64,000 nt of DNA from Allacma fusca. Taxonomy: Eukaryota; Arthropoda; Collembola; Symphypleona; Sminthuridae. A program made the translations under genes and the position numbers. The notes below the pieces were generated by a model, which was not told the DNA's origin, ran no database searches, and was given only the letters and a program-made list of their open reading frames with translations. Shown one piece after another: positions 53,109 to 64,000 of the stretch (positions are counted from its first letter, which is position 1; the number at the start of each line of letters is the position of its first letter). The stretch is from the NCBI GenBank assembly GCA_947179485.1, contig OX359249.1, positions 40,224,250-40,288,249 of the forward strand, written 5' to 3'.

Positions 53109-55467
53109 GATTGGGGAGATGAGGACGTGAGATGTTCCATGATCCTCGTAAACAAGTAACACTCACATTGCAGATGACGTACTTTTAGTTCACCCAACTT
53201 CATCTAAGCTTAAAAACCAAAAGACAATTTTTTCTACTCAAGTATCATTGCTACTCCTAAGAAATAAATTGGTGTGATGGGAAACCTTCAAATGACTTAA
53301 ATCAATTGGTAGTCTGACCTCGTGAGCAGGAATTTATACTTAATACGATGAAATGAACAAAGCCATTTATTATCTATATCAATCGTTTAATTCCATTCAA
53401 CTCCACAGCGTTCTCAACGCTAGCCTGACACATACAAGTACATATGTATCTGCAGTTGTTTGAGAAGTGTGAGATACTTCATCAAGTCAGCAATACATAC
53501 TTGCCTTGTAGTTTTACTCACTAGTTTTCAAGGTTTGGTAAGAATTATTATGAAATATTGAACCATTAAATAATTCAAATATTTACACTGTGCTAAGATA
53601 TACTTACCTATAGATAGCTGTAATTCAAGGGTCAGTGGAGTGGAATTGAATAGTAATTGAACATCATAGTAGAATTTGTCTGTGAACACAGTAGTTATTA
53701 CAAAAAAATATTTTGCAATGCTATAAATTTGCTGACAAATGTCTGACAGACTGCTTTGATACAAAAAAGCATTCATAGAAGCTAAAATATTAATGTTGAC
53801 TTTGGATAAGCAGACTCTATGTCTCTGGACCAGAGGGTCTGAGTCTCTGAATGTAAATTAATACGTTTTTTTTTGGAGTGCTCTTCACCATCAGAAGTTC
53901 TAGTTCATTGAAATGCAAATGCTGGATTCTTCAGGGTTAGCAGATAAACATTGTGTAAGCTGACTGAGTTGGAATCAATGTGAAGAGGAAATCAAAGTAT
54001 GGGAATAATTATTACAGTTGTGCTGGAAATGAAAAGTGGGCAGAAACGGAGTTTCAGCTTTCATTAGGAGAATAACAATTATTATTGACTCTCATTTTGT
54101 ATCTATCTTTAATGAATATGCGCTCCAATCTGCACTGCTGCATTTATAAGGAATATTCTCTATTACCAGTAGTAATGCAGTAGATCGGGAGGGGTTCATT
54201 TTACCCCCTGAATTATAGCAGGCGAGAGAAACTTTGTCCTTGTACCCCTCCCGGGAATCACAGATTTTCTAAACTGTGTCATACCTTTTTTGCATAGTTT
54301 TTACGAAAGACCCTGGAATTGTGGACATTGAAAAAGTTGAACACGAGCAAGTTTTTGTGATGATATTTTAATAAATTCAGCTAGTAATTTAGGTGTGGTT
54401 TCCACCTTTTATAATTTAAGCAACAGGAAAACGTCATGAAAAAATAGTTTTGTATTAGAAGTTTGGCGCTGTAATTTTTTCTAATTTACTACAATGAATT
54501 AATTACAGTAAATTATTCTTCCCCGAATTATTTGTGGCTCCGTAGTTCCTTCGCACAGAATTTTACTCTGTAGGAAGAATTGAATTTGCAAAGTCTGCAA
54601 ATATTTAGTGAAGCTTGGTTAATTAAAATTCATAAAAGTTTCAATGTCTTTTATCCCGCAATTTCAAGTACCGTTGTACAGGAAATCCCAGAATTTCAAG
54701 ATTTTTCTGGGATTTTGAGCAGGATAAGATTTACCTAGATCGCAAAAATGCATAATTTCATGCATTACGAAAAGTTTCTCTGGAGTTTGAATTCATTAAG
54801 AATTCTCACAATAATTCACACAACACGAAATGATTTGCCATCATTTTGCAAACTACCAAAGTCCTAAATTTGAGGATTTTAGAATGTAACAAATATCCCT
54901 TTTGGGAGAGAGGTTGTTAATTTTAAATGGCTTAACTCTGTTCTTGATATACTAAAAAAGTCAGTACATCTATTAACTTGAAAATAAATCAATATATAAT
55001 GCACTGTAAAAATTGCGAAGTTCGGCATGTTATTACTTCTGTTTCAGTAAATTTTAATGAAATCGATACTTGTCCCCCCACACTCTACAGTGTAGCTTTC
55101 TTAGCCTTCTTTCTTCCTTGCCAACTCCTCTCTGATGGAGCTATGTATGTCTTCAAATGTATTTTGTGTGCATCACTTGCTTATTGTTTGTTACGCAAAT
55201 GTCCATCTATCAAAATTACTTTGAGGATGTAGAAAAAATATAGGGGTAATTATGTAATGCGTACGTGAACTGTATGTAAACAATGTAGTGGGGTAGAGAA
55301 GGCAAGGATTTTCAACGACGACAAAACACACACGGACCCACAGCCCTACTCAGACATAATTACATGAGACAGAACTAGTGATATGTGGTATGTAGGGCTA
55401 TAAAAATTAAAAGGAGGCATGACACAATTGAAATTTTTGCTACAGTAATGTGTTGGTCTTTACTGAC

Positions 55468-55738
55468 CTACGACGAGAGTGGTCATGTCAGCCATGGCCA
55501 GATTGAATAGGTAGTAGTTGGTGGCCGTCTGCATGTACTGATTGGTGAGGATCACCACGCACGTAGTCACATTGCCAAAGACTCCCGTAAGAAAGATCAT
55601 CACGTAGATGACCGTAATAGGAATAAGCGTTTCATATGGAAGTCGAGCCGGTCCCAAATATTTTTCCAGATACTCTCCATTTGCCACAAAATCTACTAGT
55701 GCCTCCGTCACATTTCTGTACTCCGTCGTGTCTTCCAT
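55468..55738 (-). CDS. CAPA/pyrokinin-type GPCR, coding exon 1 (N-terminus, TM1, TM2)
   Basis: First coding exon of a class A peptide receptor, giving residues 1-90 plus the first base of codon 91. The extracellular N-terminus is about 35 residues long, has no obvious signal peptide and carries one N-glycosylation sequon (NVT at N9). TM1 spans about residues 37-64 and contains the class A GN pair (N56, position 1.50) in TGVFGNVTT. TM2 begins at YYLFNLAMADM with D84 at position 2.50. On the minus strand the exon ends at a good donor, GTAG then gtcagt, in phase 1. Joining to exon 2 creates codon GCT (A91) and the continuous stretch [13 protein letters not shown]. The start is the first ATG after an in-frame TAG a few codons upstream, so translation cannot begin earlier in this frame. 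The exon may itself begin at a weak acceptor (TTTAG then GACAGA) near 55744, which would put the promoter further upstream. The GPCR call is firm; the ligand family is inferred from exons 2 and 3. Confidence 0.92.
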
Positions 55739-56531
55739 TCTGTCCTAAATTAATTTTCTCTTTATTCTGAAGCCTGAAGAAATTGTCTGTCCAGAATTAG
55801 ACTGGGATTGATTGGCAGTCTGGAATTTTAATTTATTCACTAGATTTACACCAAATTGGTTCTCCCCTCCTTGCATAAGCGTCCCAGTTTTAAATACGAA
55901 TTTAATTTCCGGACTTTTCCGGCTTTTCAAACTCCCAACCAAATTCCTGTTGACGGGTTCGTTTATTTAGAGAAAATTGAATTTTGAATGCGAAAATTCA
56001 CTTTTATCACGGATTTTGTTGATCCCTTCTGTAGCTCACATGTGACTGTCTGAAAATAGTCCACACAACACACGGGCAAATTTCAGTAATCACACTCACC
56101 ACACGTTACAGAGTCCTGTAGATACTTGAGAAGTTGTAGAAAAAAAATTAAATGAACAGAAGAAATCTGACCGGAGGATAAATAAAACTTTCGACAGATA
56201 GACTTTCCAGGAAAAGTTTCTTCTGAAAGTTAGCACTTGGAAGGATAAACAAGAACTATAAGTTAGTTTGGATGATACGACCACACCACAGAAGTGTTCA
56301 CGTAAGAGGAAAGATTTTTATCAGCACTGAGGAAACAGTGTGATAAGTAATGGCATTTGAGACTGAATAAAATTACGGTGGGCAAAATGTTGTCGAGCGA
56401 ATTACTGTGAAATTGTTCTATTTAGGAAAGAGCTTGGAAAGGATCATTTTGTACGCACAAGGTTGCTGCCGAGGCATATCAATCCGGTTCATAATTAATG
56501 GTAAGAGGACATTGACGCTCCTCACGATATC

Positions 56532-56533
<2 letters not shown>

Positions 56534-56590
<57 letters not shown>

Positions 56591-56593
56591 TCT
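56534..56593 (-). promoter_or_regulatory. Long GA tract upstream of the receptor start (microsatellite, possible GAGA-type element)
   Basis: About 60 bp of nearly pure CT on +, so GA in the receptor's sense, some 0.8 kb from the start codon. In insects, GAGA factor and CLAMP bind such repeats near promoters. The repeat is seen directly; the regulatory role is inference, because similar tracts are spread through the introns. Confidence 0.35.
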
Positions 56594-58080
56594 TCACACA
56601 GACTAGTTTATTTTGTGGCTAAAAGGGAAATAATTACTGCCGACTGAAAATCACTTGCTCTGAGGGTAATTGATCAAATCAGCCTGATCTAAGTAGCTGT
56701 AATCGAGGGTGTCAGTAACAACAACAAGTGATAGTCCAGAAGCGGTAGTTGGAGAACAAGAAGTGTGACAGCACAGCACACATGTTGACGTGTTATGCAT
56801 AATGCCACGACCGTGAGTGAACAGGTGAGTGAGACTTGTATAGTTAGGAGCTCTCCACTGGTTCCATGAGATGAGGGTCTTCAAACTCACGCATGAAATG
56901 CAGTCTTCGAACCCTCCTGATACACTTTTTTTTCCTCAAAGGACTTGCCACGGGGTTTACAAGAAACTCCTTGTTATGTAAATACTCAGACAGCCTCCAC
57001 TGGACAAACAGGAATAACACTGGTCTCCTCCAATACACCTTACTATATGTTCAGCTGGAAAAGAGGGGGATGATTTACAAAGTGAATTCGTATGGTAACT
57101 GACGTTTGAGCCGTTTCACTGGTTGGTGTATATAAAACAGAGTGGATTTGGAACTCGAGCAAGCTTTCCAGTAGGTTCAGATAAAAGCAGAGCGCTTTTG
57201 CCTGATTGAGAGTGCGCCCGGCTTTCAGCCCGCAATTTTGTGATGTCAGTCACCAACGTGTGGTTGACTGGTATTCGTGGTGCATGTGGGCCAAAGCAAA
57301 GACAGGGAATGAACTGCTTCCAAAAAAACTTGCCCCTTGTTTTTTTTTCCCCCAACTTCTGCTCTTACTTGTGACTACATTAAAACCAAAAGTTTTTTTT
57401 TTTACAGTCAACCCAGTCGTCTTATTATCACTCTTGTTTTGCCACAATTCACGAGCTTAAACTACACTAAAACTCCACACATTTATCTACTTAATTTCTA
57501 TGTGTGAGGACAAATGCAGCTGTAGTTGTGCATTGCTGGGAGACATTACGCTAAATGGAAGCTACAATCTTATCCTATTAGGAAGGTATACCAAAATGTA
57601 CATATGATTCAGTACGAATACATTCTACACTTGCTCTTGAATAACTTAATTCAGTTCTCAGCAGGTTTTCCTGGCAGTAGTTCTCATAGAGCTGTACTTA
57701 CCTAGCAGCTGGGAGAGTAGAGCATATCAGAGTGTCCGTATATGCTTTAGGGGTATGTGTCATAGATATCTATCTACATTACACAATTCCCTTTGAATTT
57801 GCATAAAAATGCCCCTTTTTCCGACTCAGACGTGTGTATAGTGTAAACTTTATCTCACTCTCCTATTCACCACAAGCCGACAAAACCTGTAAAAACTTTT
57901 CTTCTTGCATCTTCTTATGCCTTCACAGTGCTAGCTGACCGAGCTCCTAATGCTCATTATCATATACACATCTTCCTATAAAACTCAAAGGAGTGCGTAA
58001 AGATTTTACCATAAGAATGCGAGTAAATATAGACTTATGTATATGTGTGGAGGATTTGGAAAAAAAAACCTTCCCTATTC

Positions 58081-58165
58081 ATGTGCATATGTGCAAGTAC
58101 CCATCAATGCACATACATATGTATGTAATTACGCGTATACGTATCTACATAATTATGTATGTACT
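58081..58165. repeat. Palindrome-rich ACATATGTATG / GTAATTACG block
   Basis: Contains ACATACATATGTATGTAATT and CGTATACG, both largely self-complementary, then ATAATTATGTATGTAC. It is the densest copy of the dispersed TAATTAC motif. Confidence 0.65.
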
Positions 58166-61100
58166 TAATATAGATTTTTGCATTGAGCTTTGTGAAATCC
58201 AGTAGTTTCTTCCTTCACAAGGCTGCATGCGGCGTGCCTACCATAACATGTAACATGTGCAAGCCTTTTGCATTACTTTTGTGAAGACGGACATAAAAAC
58301 ATTTTGAATGAATGAATTTGTGCTAATAGTATTCATTGAATACTTGCGCTGTCCAAACATGAGTGGGATAAATTATTAATATACTTCAATGCCTTCGTTT
58401 TCTTCCCCTCTTGCTCCCATGGAATGAAAACTGGAAACCTTGTTCTATTCCCTAACAACACGTCCTAATACGCTAAGAGGTCAAATTAATATTTATAAAA
58501 ATTTCGAAATCAAAGGTGGTCACAGAGATAATTTTAAAACAAGGCAACGGGAAGCGTAATTAATATCTTAATGATGAAAAATATTCCCTTGGGTTTCTCA
58601 AAAGATATTCAAATAGGAAATTTCCATTTTCAAAATTCCGACATGAGGCATACTGTAGTTTTGCTCCTTAGCTTTTTTATATGCGCAGGAATATAAAGCA
58701 ACTATGCTCGGATGTAATTATATAGATTCTACGCGCACGGTGTCTTGTTAGGATGTCTGACCAGTTTATTCATTCCTGCACACACTTTTATCTGATTGTG
58801 AGTAGTATTACATATCGTTACTTAAGTAGACACTGAGAAGATTACTAAAAATTATCGAATTATATATTCATCTTGATTGTCTTGAAAAATTTTTTTTGCA
58901 CGGTAGAAACTTACATATGAAAGGACGACCATTCTTTTGCCTCTGTTGGTAATAAAAAAAATATGCAAATGAGCATTGCTTACGCAAATTCCAAAGAGAT
59001 GCGCAAGGGTGTAAGTACAACTGAGCAGAGTTTCCTCTGCGTTTCCTCCAGAAGTGAGCAAAAAATCTACTCAACAAGTTTTTGTTTTACTAATGTCACT
59101 CGTATAGTGGTTATTGAAATACACCCAACTGATCTTGATGGGATTTAATATTCTGAATAGAAGTAGGAATTTACCCTGCAAGCTAATAAAACCAAATGGG
59201 TTAATAACACTGCAACTCATTACACACAGATTTCAATGCATATTCTCCGTCTACCCTGAATGAGCTCTTCTGTGGGGAGTCATTTGATTTTCCTCAAAGC
59301 TATCAACTTTCCTCCTAGACCATGCATCCCAGTAATTATTTATTTATTTTAGAAGAAAATTGTCCCTTGGCTAACATCACAGGGATGTCAAATGGAATAT
59401 AAATATTTAAAGTTATCTCTTCACTTATGAATATTTTGATTGAAATCCAATCACTGCATAATTTGCATCCTATTCAAACAAACTTATCGTACTTTGTATT
59501 TTTTGACTACGGAGTAATCTTCTAACGCACGTGATTTTTTTTTTGTTTGCACTTGTTGTGAGTACTACGTGAACCTAATAATATTACAGACCACATTTAT
59601 GTTTAGCTCCGTACATTTTAGATGGATTGTTACATGATAAGGTCTGCCCTGTGGCGTGACCTCTCTCATCAGCAAGGGTATATAGCAGTGTCACGTATAA
59701 GAAAGCAGATGTAAGCTGACAGTGAGGAATTGCCAAAGTTGTCAAAGCCTGATGCGTCTGCAAAAATTTTCTACCACAAATAGCGCAAGGATCGACAGAT
59801 GTATTACAGGACTCCGCAAGAACATCTTCCAAATCAAATTCTTACTCTCCTCAAAAAAAAAAGTCCTTGCTCAATTGTATTGTTCAGATATTCGTTGATC
59901 GGCGGGATCATATGGAATGCAATAAAGGAAAGTAAACACTGTAAATAGAAAGAATGTAAATGAGTGACCACCCTCAGACTTCCCAGCTGGGTGCAAAGTG
60001 AAGACAATCATCTGTTAATTAGTATGGGATGACTGACACCATACTAAAATTAAATAAGAGAAATGGGCAGTCGGCAGAAATCGGAGAGATCCAGCCGCAA
60101 CCAGCCCCTATGAAATTAAAAACGATGAAATTGTGGCAAAGCTGTTGCTACTATTCAAAGCAAGCAATAACAACAACTCAGCACACTTTACATTGATTTC
60201 TGAAGGATGGGAATTTCGTTGGAGGGAGTGTTAATTCGTAGCAATTGAATGATGTGTGTGGTTGCTTTCGGAGTAGGCGCTAGACGACATTTCAAAGCAC
60301 AAGTCGCCCATTCAAAAGAGCATAAACCTTGACCTTTGAGTGTGTGTGCAGAGCGTATTAGGTACAATATTACAATGAAATTTGAGGGGAATCTTACAAT
60401 TGCGACACAAGGAAAGAGATCGTTAGAGAAATTAAAACATTCGAAGAGTATTTCCTGATTACCCAGCCCTCATGAATTGCATATGATCTGCCGTACATAG
60501 TAATAACTATCAGAGTCAGTCGAAATGGTTTTACTGCCGAGAAAACTTACTCATGTTTATGGTTGCTTAATCGTTGGGCTAATTAGGATTCAAAGCAAGT
60601 GGGGAGAAGTATTAGTGTTACGAAATGTGAAAATGACTATATTCTATTTTGATTACCAAGCCTTGCAGACTGCGGAGAAGACCGCTTACGTCAAAGAGGG
60701 TGATTGCAGTGTTTATACATAGCATAAAGAGTGACTTTAATAGCTACTCCTCATAGGGATGTCTAGAGAAGAAGAGTAGCCTCCCACCACTCCTACACCC
60801 AGAGAATAATGAAAGAAAGGAAGAAAAACCTGATAATGGGTTCAAAGTCATTGTAGTCGTCGTATTAGAGAGCGTTTGGGGTGATAATGGCTGTACACCA
60901 TCCCCACTGATTGAGTATGCTACCCGTAAAAGCTCCATTTATCGTCCTGGACCTTTTTTTTTAGGAGAAGTGTTCCAGGAAAATTTTCAGAATACGTCAC
61001 AAAATTTCTGAATAAAAACCCATCCTCCCAAGTTATTATGGCTCGGAGAGCGTGCAACCAGGTATTATTAGAATATAGTAAAATGTTACTTTGTAAGACT

Positions 61101-64000
61101 CCTTGCACCATTACCGTTAATGGACGTATCTTGTGGCATTTTGTTTCCTGATGCATTGCATCTTTCGCCTCAATTTTTATTGCTCCCATCCGACAGGACA
61201 CTAAATGTTTTATTTATGACCATGTACTCCACTCATTTTCGTCGATATGTGCATAGCAGGGATCCGATAGCTTTTTGCGATTTCAATAAACTCCAACGGT
61301 GGAAATTCCGCCCTTTATTTTTATTACATTGCATAATACACGAAGTTCGATCACTTTAATCCTGACTCTCCACCCCAAACAACTGACATATGTATCTAAG
61401 TATCCAGAGTCAACCTATTTCTACAAGGCAGTCACCTCCATATCAGACAAATAAATTACGAATCTCGCACGTGCAACTCCCTCCACACCAGACAGAGCTA
61501 CAATGACTTAAATTCTCATGTACTGCTGTAAATTCAAGCATTTATAGTTTCAAGAAAATAAAATACACAGTCATCCAAAACAGTAACGGGCAATAATAGG
61601 AATAAAAGATTTTAGCTGATTTTTATTACTAACTGAAATTATTATTATACGACTATAGCTAAATCCCAAAATTCTCAGATTTTATTTCCCTAATTTTATT
61701 ACTATAGTTCGGGTACTACTTATCATCAAATAAAGGCTCTTGATCGGACCCCAAGAGATCCAGCCAAGTTTATTGAACTTCTTAAAGTATGAATGTAATC
61801 ATCTCAGAATTCCTCGAACTCTCTGTCTAATATCCATTTAGAATCATTTATAAAAGTTAGCTCCAATATTTGCTACTTTTTCCCTCAAGTGGTGGGTGGA
61901 TTGCTACTCAAAGTTTGCACTCGTAAATAAACCAAGTCTTTTAATCTACTTGAACCAATACCACATGCACATGAATTAATGTTTCAATGCTTTTTTCAAT
62001 CTTCGCCCTGTTTTAATTAATCCTTCCAGTTCAGTACCTTAGGAATGAGTAAGCACATCCTGAGTGGTATCTACTGATTTTGATATTACTTCAGCCATAC
62101 ATATGTACAGTACATGCAAATGTTTTTAAGATAGAAGTTTCTAAGATAATTGCAAGTCATTTAGATCAGCATTAAAAAAACAAACATACACAAGGTCGGG
62201 ACGGATGAAGGTTATGGACGATTGAGCTCATAACGATGCATAGAGTATCGAAGTAAAGGAAACTTTGAACAATTATTCAAATTCCTCACAACTTATCCTG
62301 TTACAATGCGAACTCGTTTGTAATGATTACTTGCTTTACGTATAAGTCCAATGGTTACAGGGAATTAATTGACAGTGAGCATTATACCTACATATGTCCA
62401 TAAGAACGATATCAATAATTAAGTGGTCTTGTCTGCATATCCGTTCAGGCTTCAGGCCTTCTCAAAATTCATTGTCACCAAGACTGAAGTCAATACGTAC
62501 AATCAAATATAATGGCATTATTGTCTACAACTCTGGAGAATGCTTTTAATACGAGCTCATTTAAAAAAAATAATAGGTTAGTTGATTAAAGTTCTCTACA
62601 ATTCTCAACTAGTGAGGGATCAGGCTAGGGAAGTCCAATCAACAGGAGCATTTGCAACTAGTAGTCCCGCTAAGAAGATTTGTTTGACAAAGGGTGGAAA
62701 ATCTGTAGAGAATCTTCCCGTGTGTAACTGTATCTATAGCATCCCGTGCCGATTTCCTAGTAACCGAGAGTAGATGTTCTAGATAGACTATAGAGCATGG
62801 AATAGATAGCTGATCAGTATACAGATGAAGAGATTTTACGTAAAATGAGAGTGTGTCCTATTTCTGCGAAAGAGGTGAACATCAAGGAAATAAATAAGAC
62901 TTAAAGCTTACAACTCACAAACTTATTGAAAGCTGAAAGATGAAGAAAGAGATGTAAGAAGGTACTAGAAATTTATTTGTCTCATTTCCGGTTGGCCCAA
63001 TTCCAAAAAGCTGCTAGCCGGATAGAATCATTGAAATCCCTGGAAGGAACAAATTTTTATCTACTTTCCTCACAAGTACACAAGGAGACTGTAAGTACGT
63101 GTAAAAATCATGCTCTCCGATGAGAGAATATGTCCGATGTAGTTGTGTATATGTATATCCAAAATCCGACCGTACATATGTACATAGATAGTGGAGAGTG
63201 TACACTCATAAGCCTTGAACTTGCAACCAATAAAGTATCATTTGGCTGAGAATCTGTCGTGAACAATGTGGGTCAGGATATGCTCCTTAGTTTGTGTTTC
63301 CATCTTATAGCAGATCGTAAATACAATCATTTCAAGGGCTTTGGCTTTGGCATATCCATGATGATGTTTTCTCTCTCCGAACAAACTGGGATCTGCCATG
63401 TCCCAAAGAGAGTAGAGATTTGTTGTATCAGCCTACTTACAACTTATTAGAATCACTCAATCCAAGTAACGTTCAGATAAAAATATAAAACATGCGTACA
63501 CAATCAGTTGTTGCTAACAAAACAAGGGAAGTTCCTGCAAAAAATAAGATTCCTCCATTTCTTAACAAACTAATCAAATAAATAGGAACTTGCAAATGAG
63601 CTCCATTCAAGACTACACTCAAACTTACGAAAGTTATTAAAGACGAATATTTTAGAATTGTAGGAGAGAGCCTGGCGGAAGTCGGAATTAGAGTGTAATA
63701 ACAAACAAACTTTTTATTGAAATTCCAGGTTGATGTCCATGCCTTCTTCATTGTAGGAAGTAGCTACTAATAATCCAGCAAGTTTCCTCCATATTTCGTC
63801 TTCTCAACCACAACCTCAAAGTTTCAAAGAGTTGGGCACAGGCCTGAGTCAATGAGTTGGGGCTTCCCAAATATCCACTAATGAATTCAAAATTAACTTC
63901 CGTATTTGATTCTACACATTAACAAAGTTGGAACGAAATAAAAACAAGGAATCCGCTGTCAGTAGACGAGACTGAGACAAAGAACTAAATTGGGAGTCTG

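Larger units (their letters stand above)
45304..55467 (-). other. Receptor intron 1, 5' part (10.2 kb)
   Basis: From the LTR element to the donor of exon 1. It contains GA (47906-47940) and GT (50104-50130) tracts, an imperfect duplication (49502-49570) and scattered AT-rich motifs. Two short plus-strand ORFs (45353-45538 and 52911-53108) have a hydrophilic, coding-like composition but no recognised relatives. A 141-codon minus ORF at 51952-52377 looks like chance. I support no gene here. Confidence 0.85.
55739..64000 (-). other. Upstream side of the receptor (5' UTR or promoter side)
   Basis: 8.3 kb beyond the start codon. No further coding exon is evident. A long CT tract on + (56534-56593, GA in the receptor's sense) lies about 0.8 kb upstream. 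A block of ACATATGTATG-like sequence is at 58081-58165. I could not place a TATA box or initiator with confidence, and a non-coding first exon may lie here or beyond the edge. The rest (58200-64000) shows only chance ORFs under 95 codons. Confidence 0.7.

Noticed and set aside
14281-56593. Repeated GA arrays as a CRISPR-like or satellite array
   Set aside because: They are plain dinucleotide microsatellites without unique spacers, and the genome is eukaryotic.
59584-59832. Minus ORF with CAICGRKF resembling half of a C2H2 zinc finger
   Set aside because: The required histidine pair is absent at the right spacing and no second finger follows.

Overview
The window is intronic and flanking DNA from an animal nuclear genome, almost certainly an arthropod. 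It carries one convincing host gene, on the minus strand: a class A (rhodopsin-like) peptide GPCR that reads best as a CAPA/pyrokinin (neuromedin U receptor-like) receptor. The evidence for an arthropod is the receptor subfamily, GT-AG introns of 17.8 kb and 37.0 kb, many GA/CT microsatellites, and a gypsy-type LTR element with an ATAT target duplication. A crustacean or other long-intron arthropod would fit, but I cannot name the species.

Layout, right to left (direction of transcription): 55739-64000 is the 5' flank or 5' UTR side of the receptor. No coding exon is recognisable there, but a 60-bp GA/CT tract lies about 0.8 kb upstream of the start codon. Exon 1 (55738-55468) encodes the N-terminus, TM1 and TM2. 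Intron 1 (55467-18434) holds a compact, very young LTR retrotransposon (44216-45303), several GA/CT tracts, a C/G run and a strong hairpin. Exon 2 (18433-18168) encodes ECL1, TM3 and TM4. Intron 2 (18167-343) contains a candidate alternative terminal exon near 9987-9757. Exon 3 (342-1) encodes ECL2, TM5 and the start of a long third intracellular loop, and runs off the left edge. The three exons join in frame (phase 1, then phase 0) into 293 residues. TM6, TM7 and the tail must lie outside the window.

The two most useful observations concern transcript endings on the receptor's own strand. First, the LTR element lies in the same orientation as the receptor and carries an AATAAA signal in each LTR, so it could truncate transcripts after TM2. 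Second, an in-frame ORF in intron 2 has a plausible phase-0 acceptor, and its stop codon is followed at once by three overlapping AATAAA signals and a GT-rich stretch, so it could give a four-TM isoform. Both are inferences that RNA data could settle. I found no tRNA or rRNA gene, CRISPR array or operon. Nearly all other open frames look like chance ORFs in introns.
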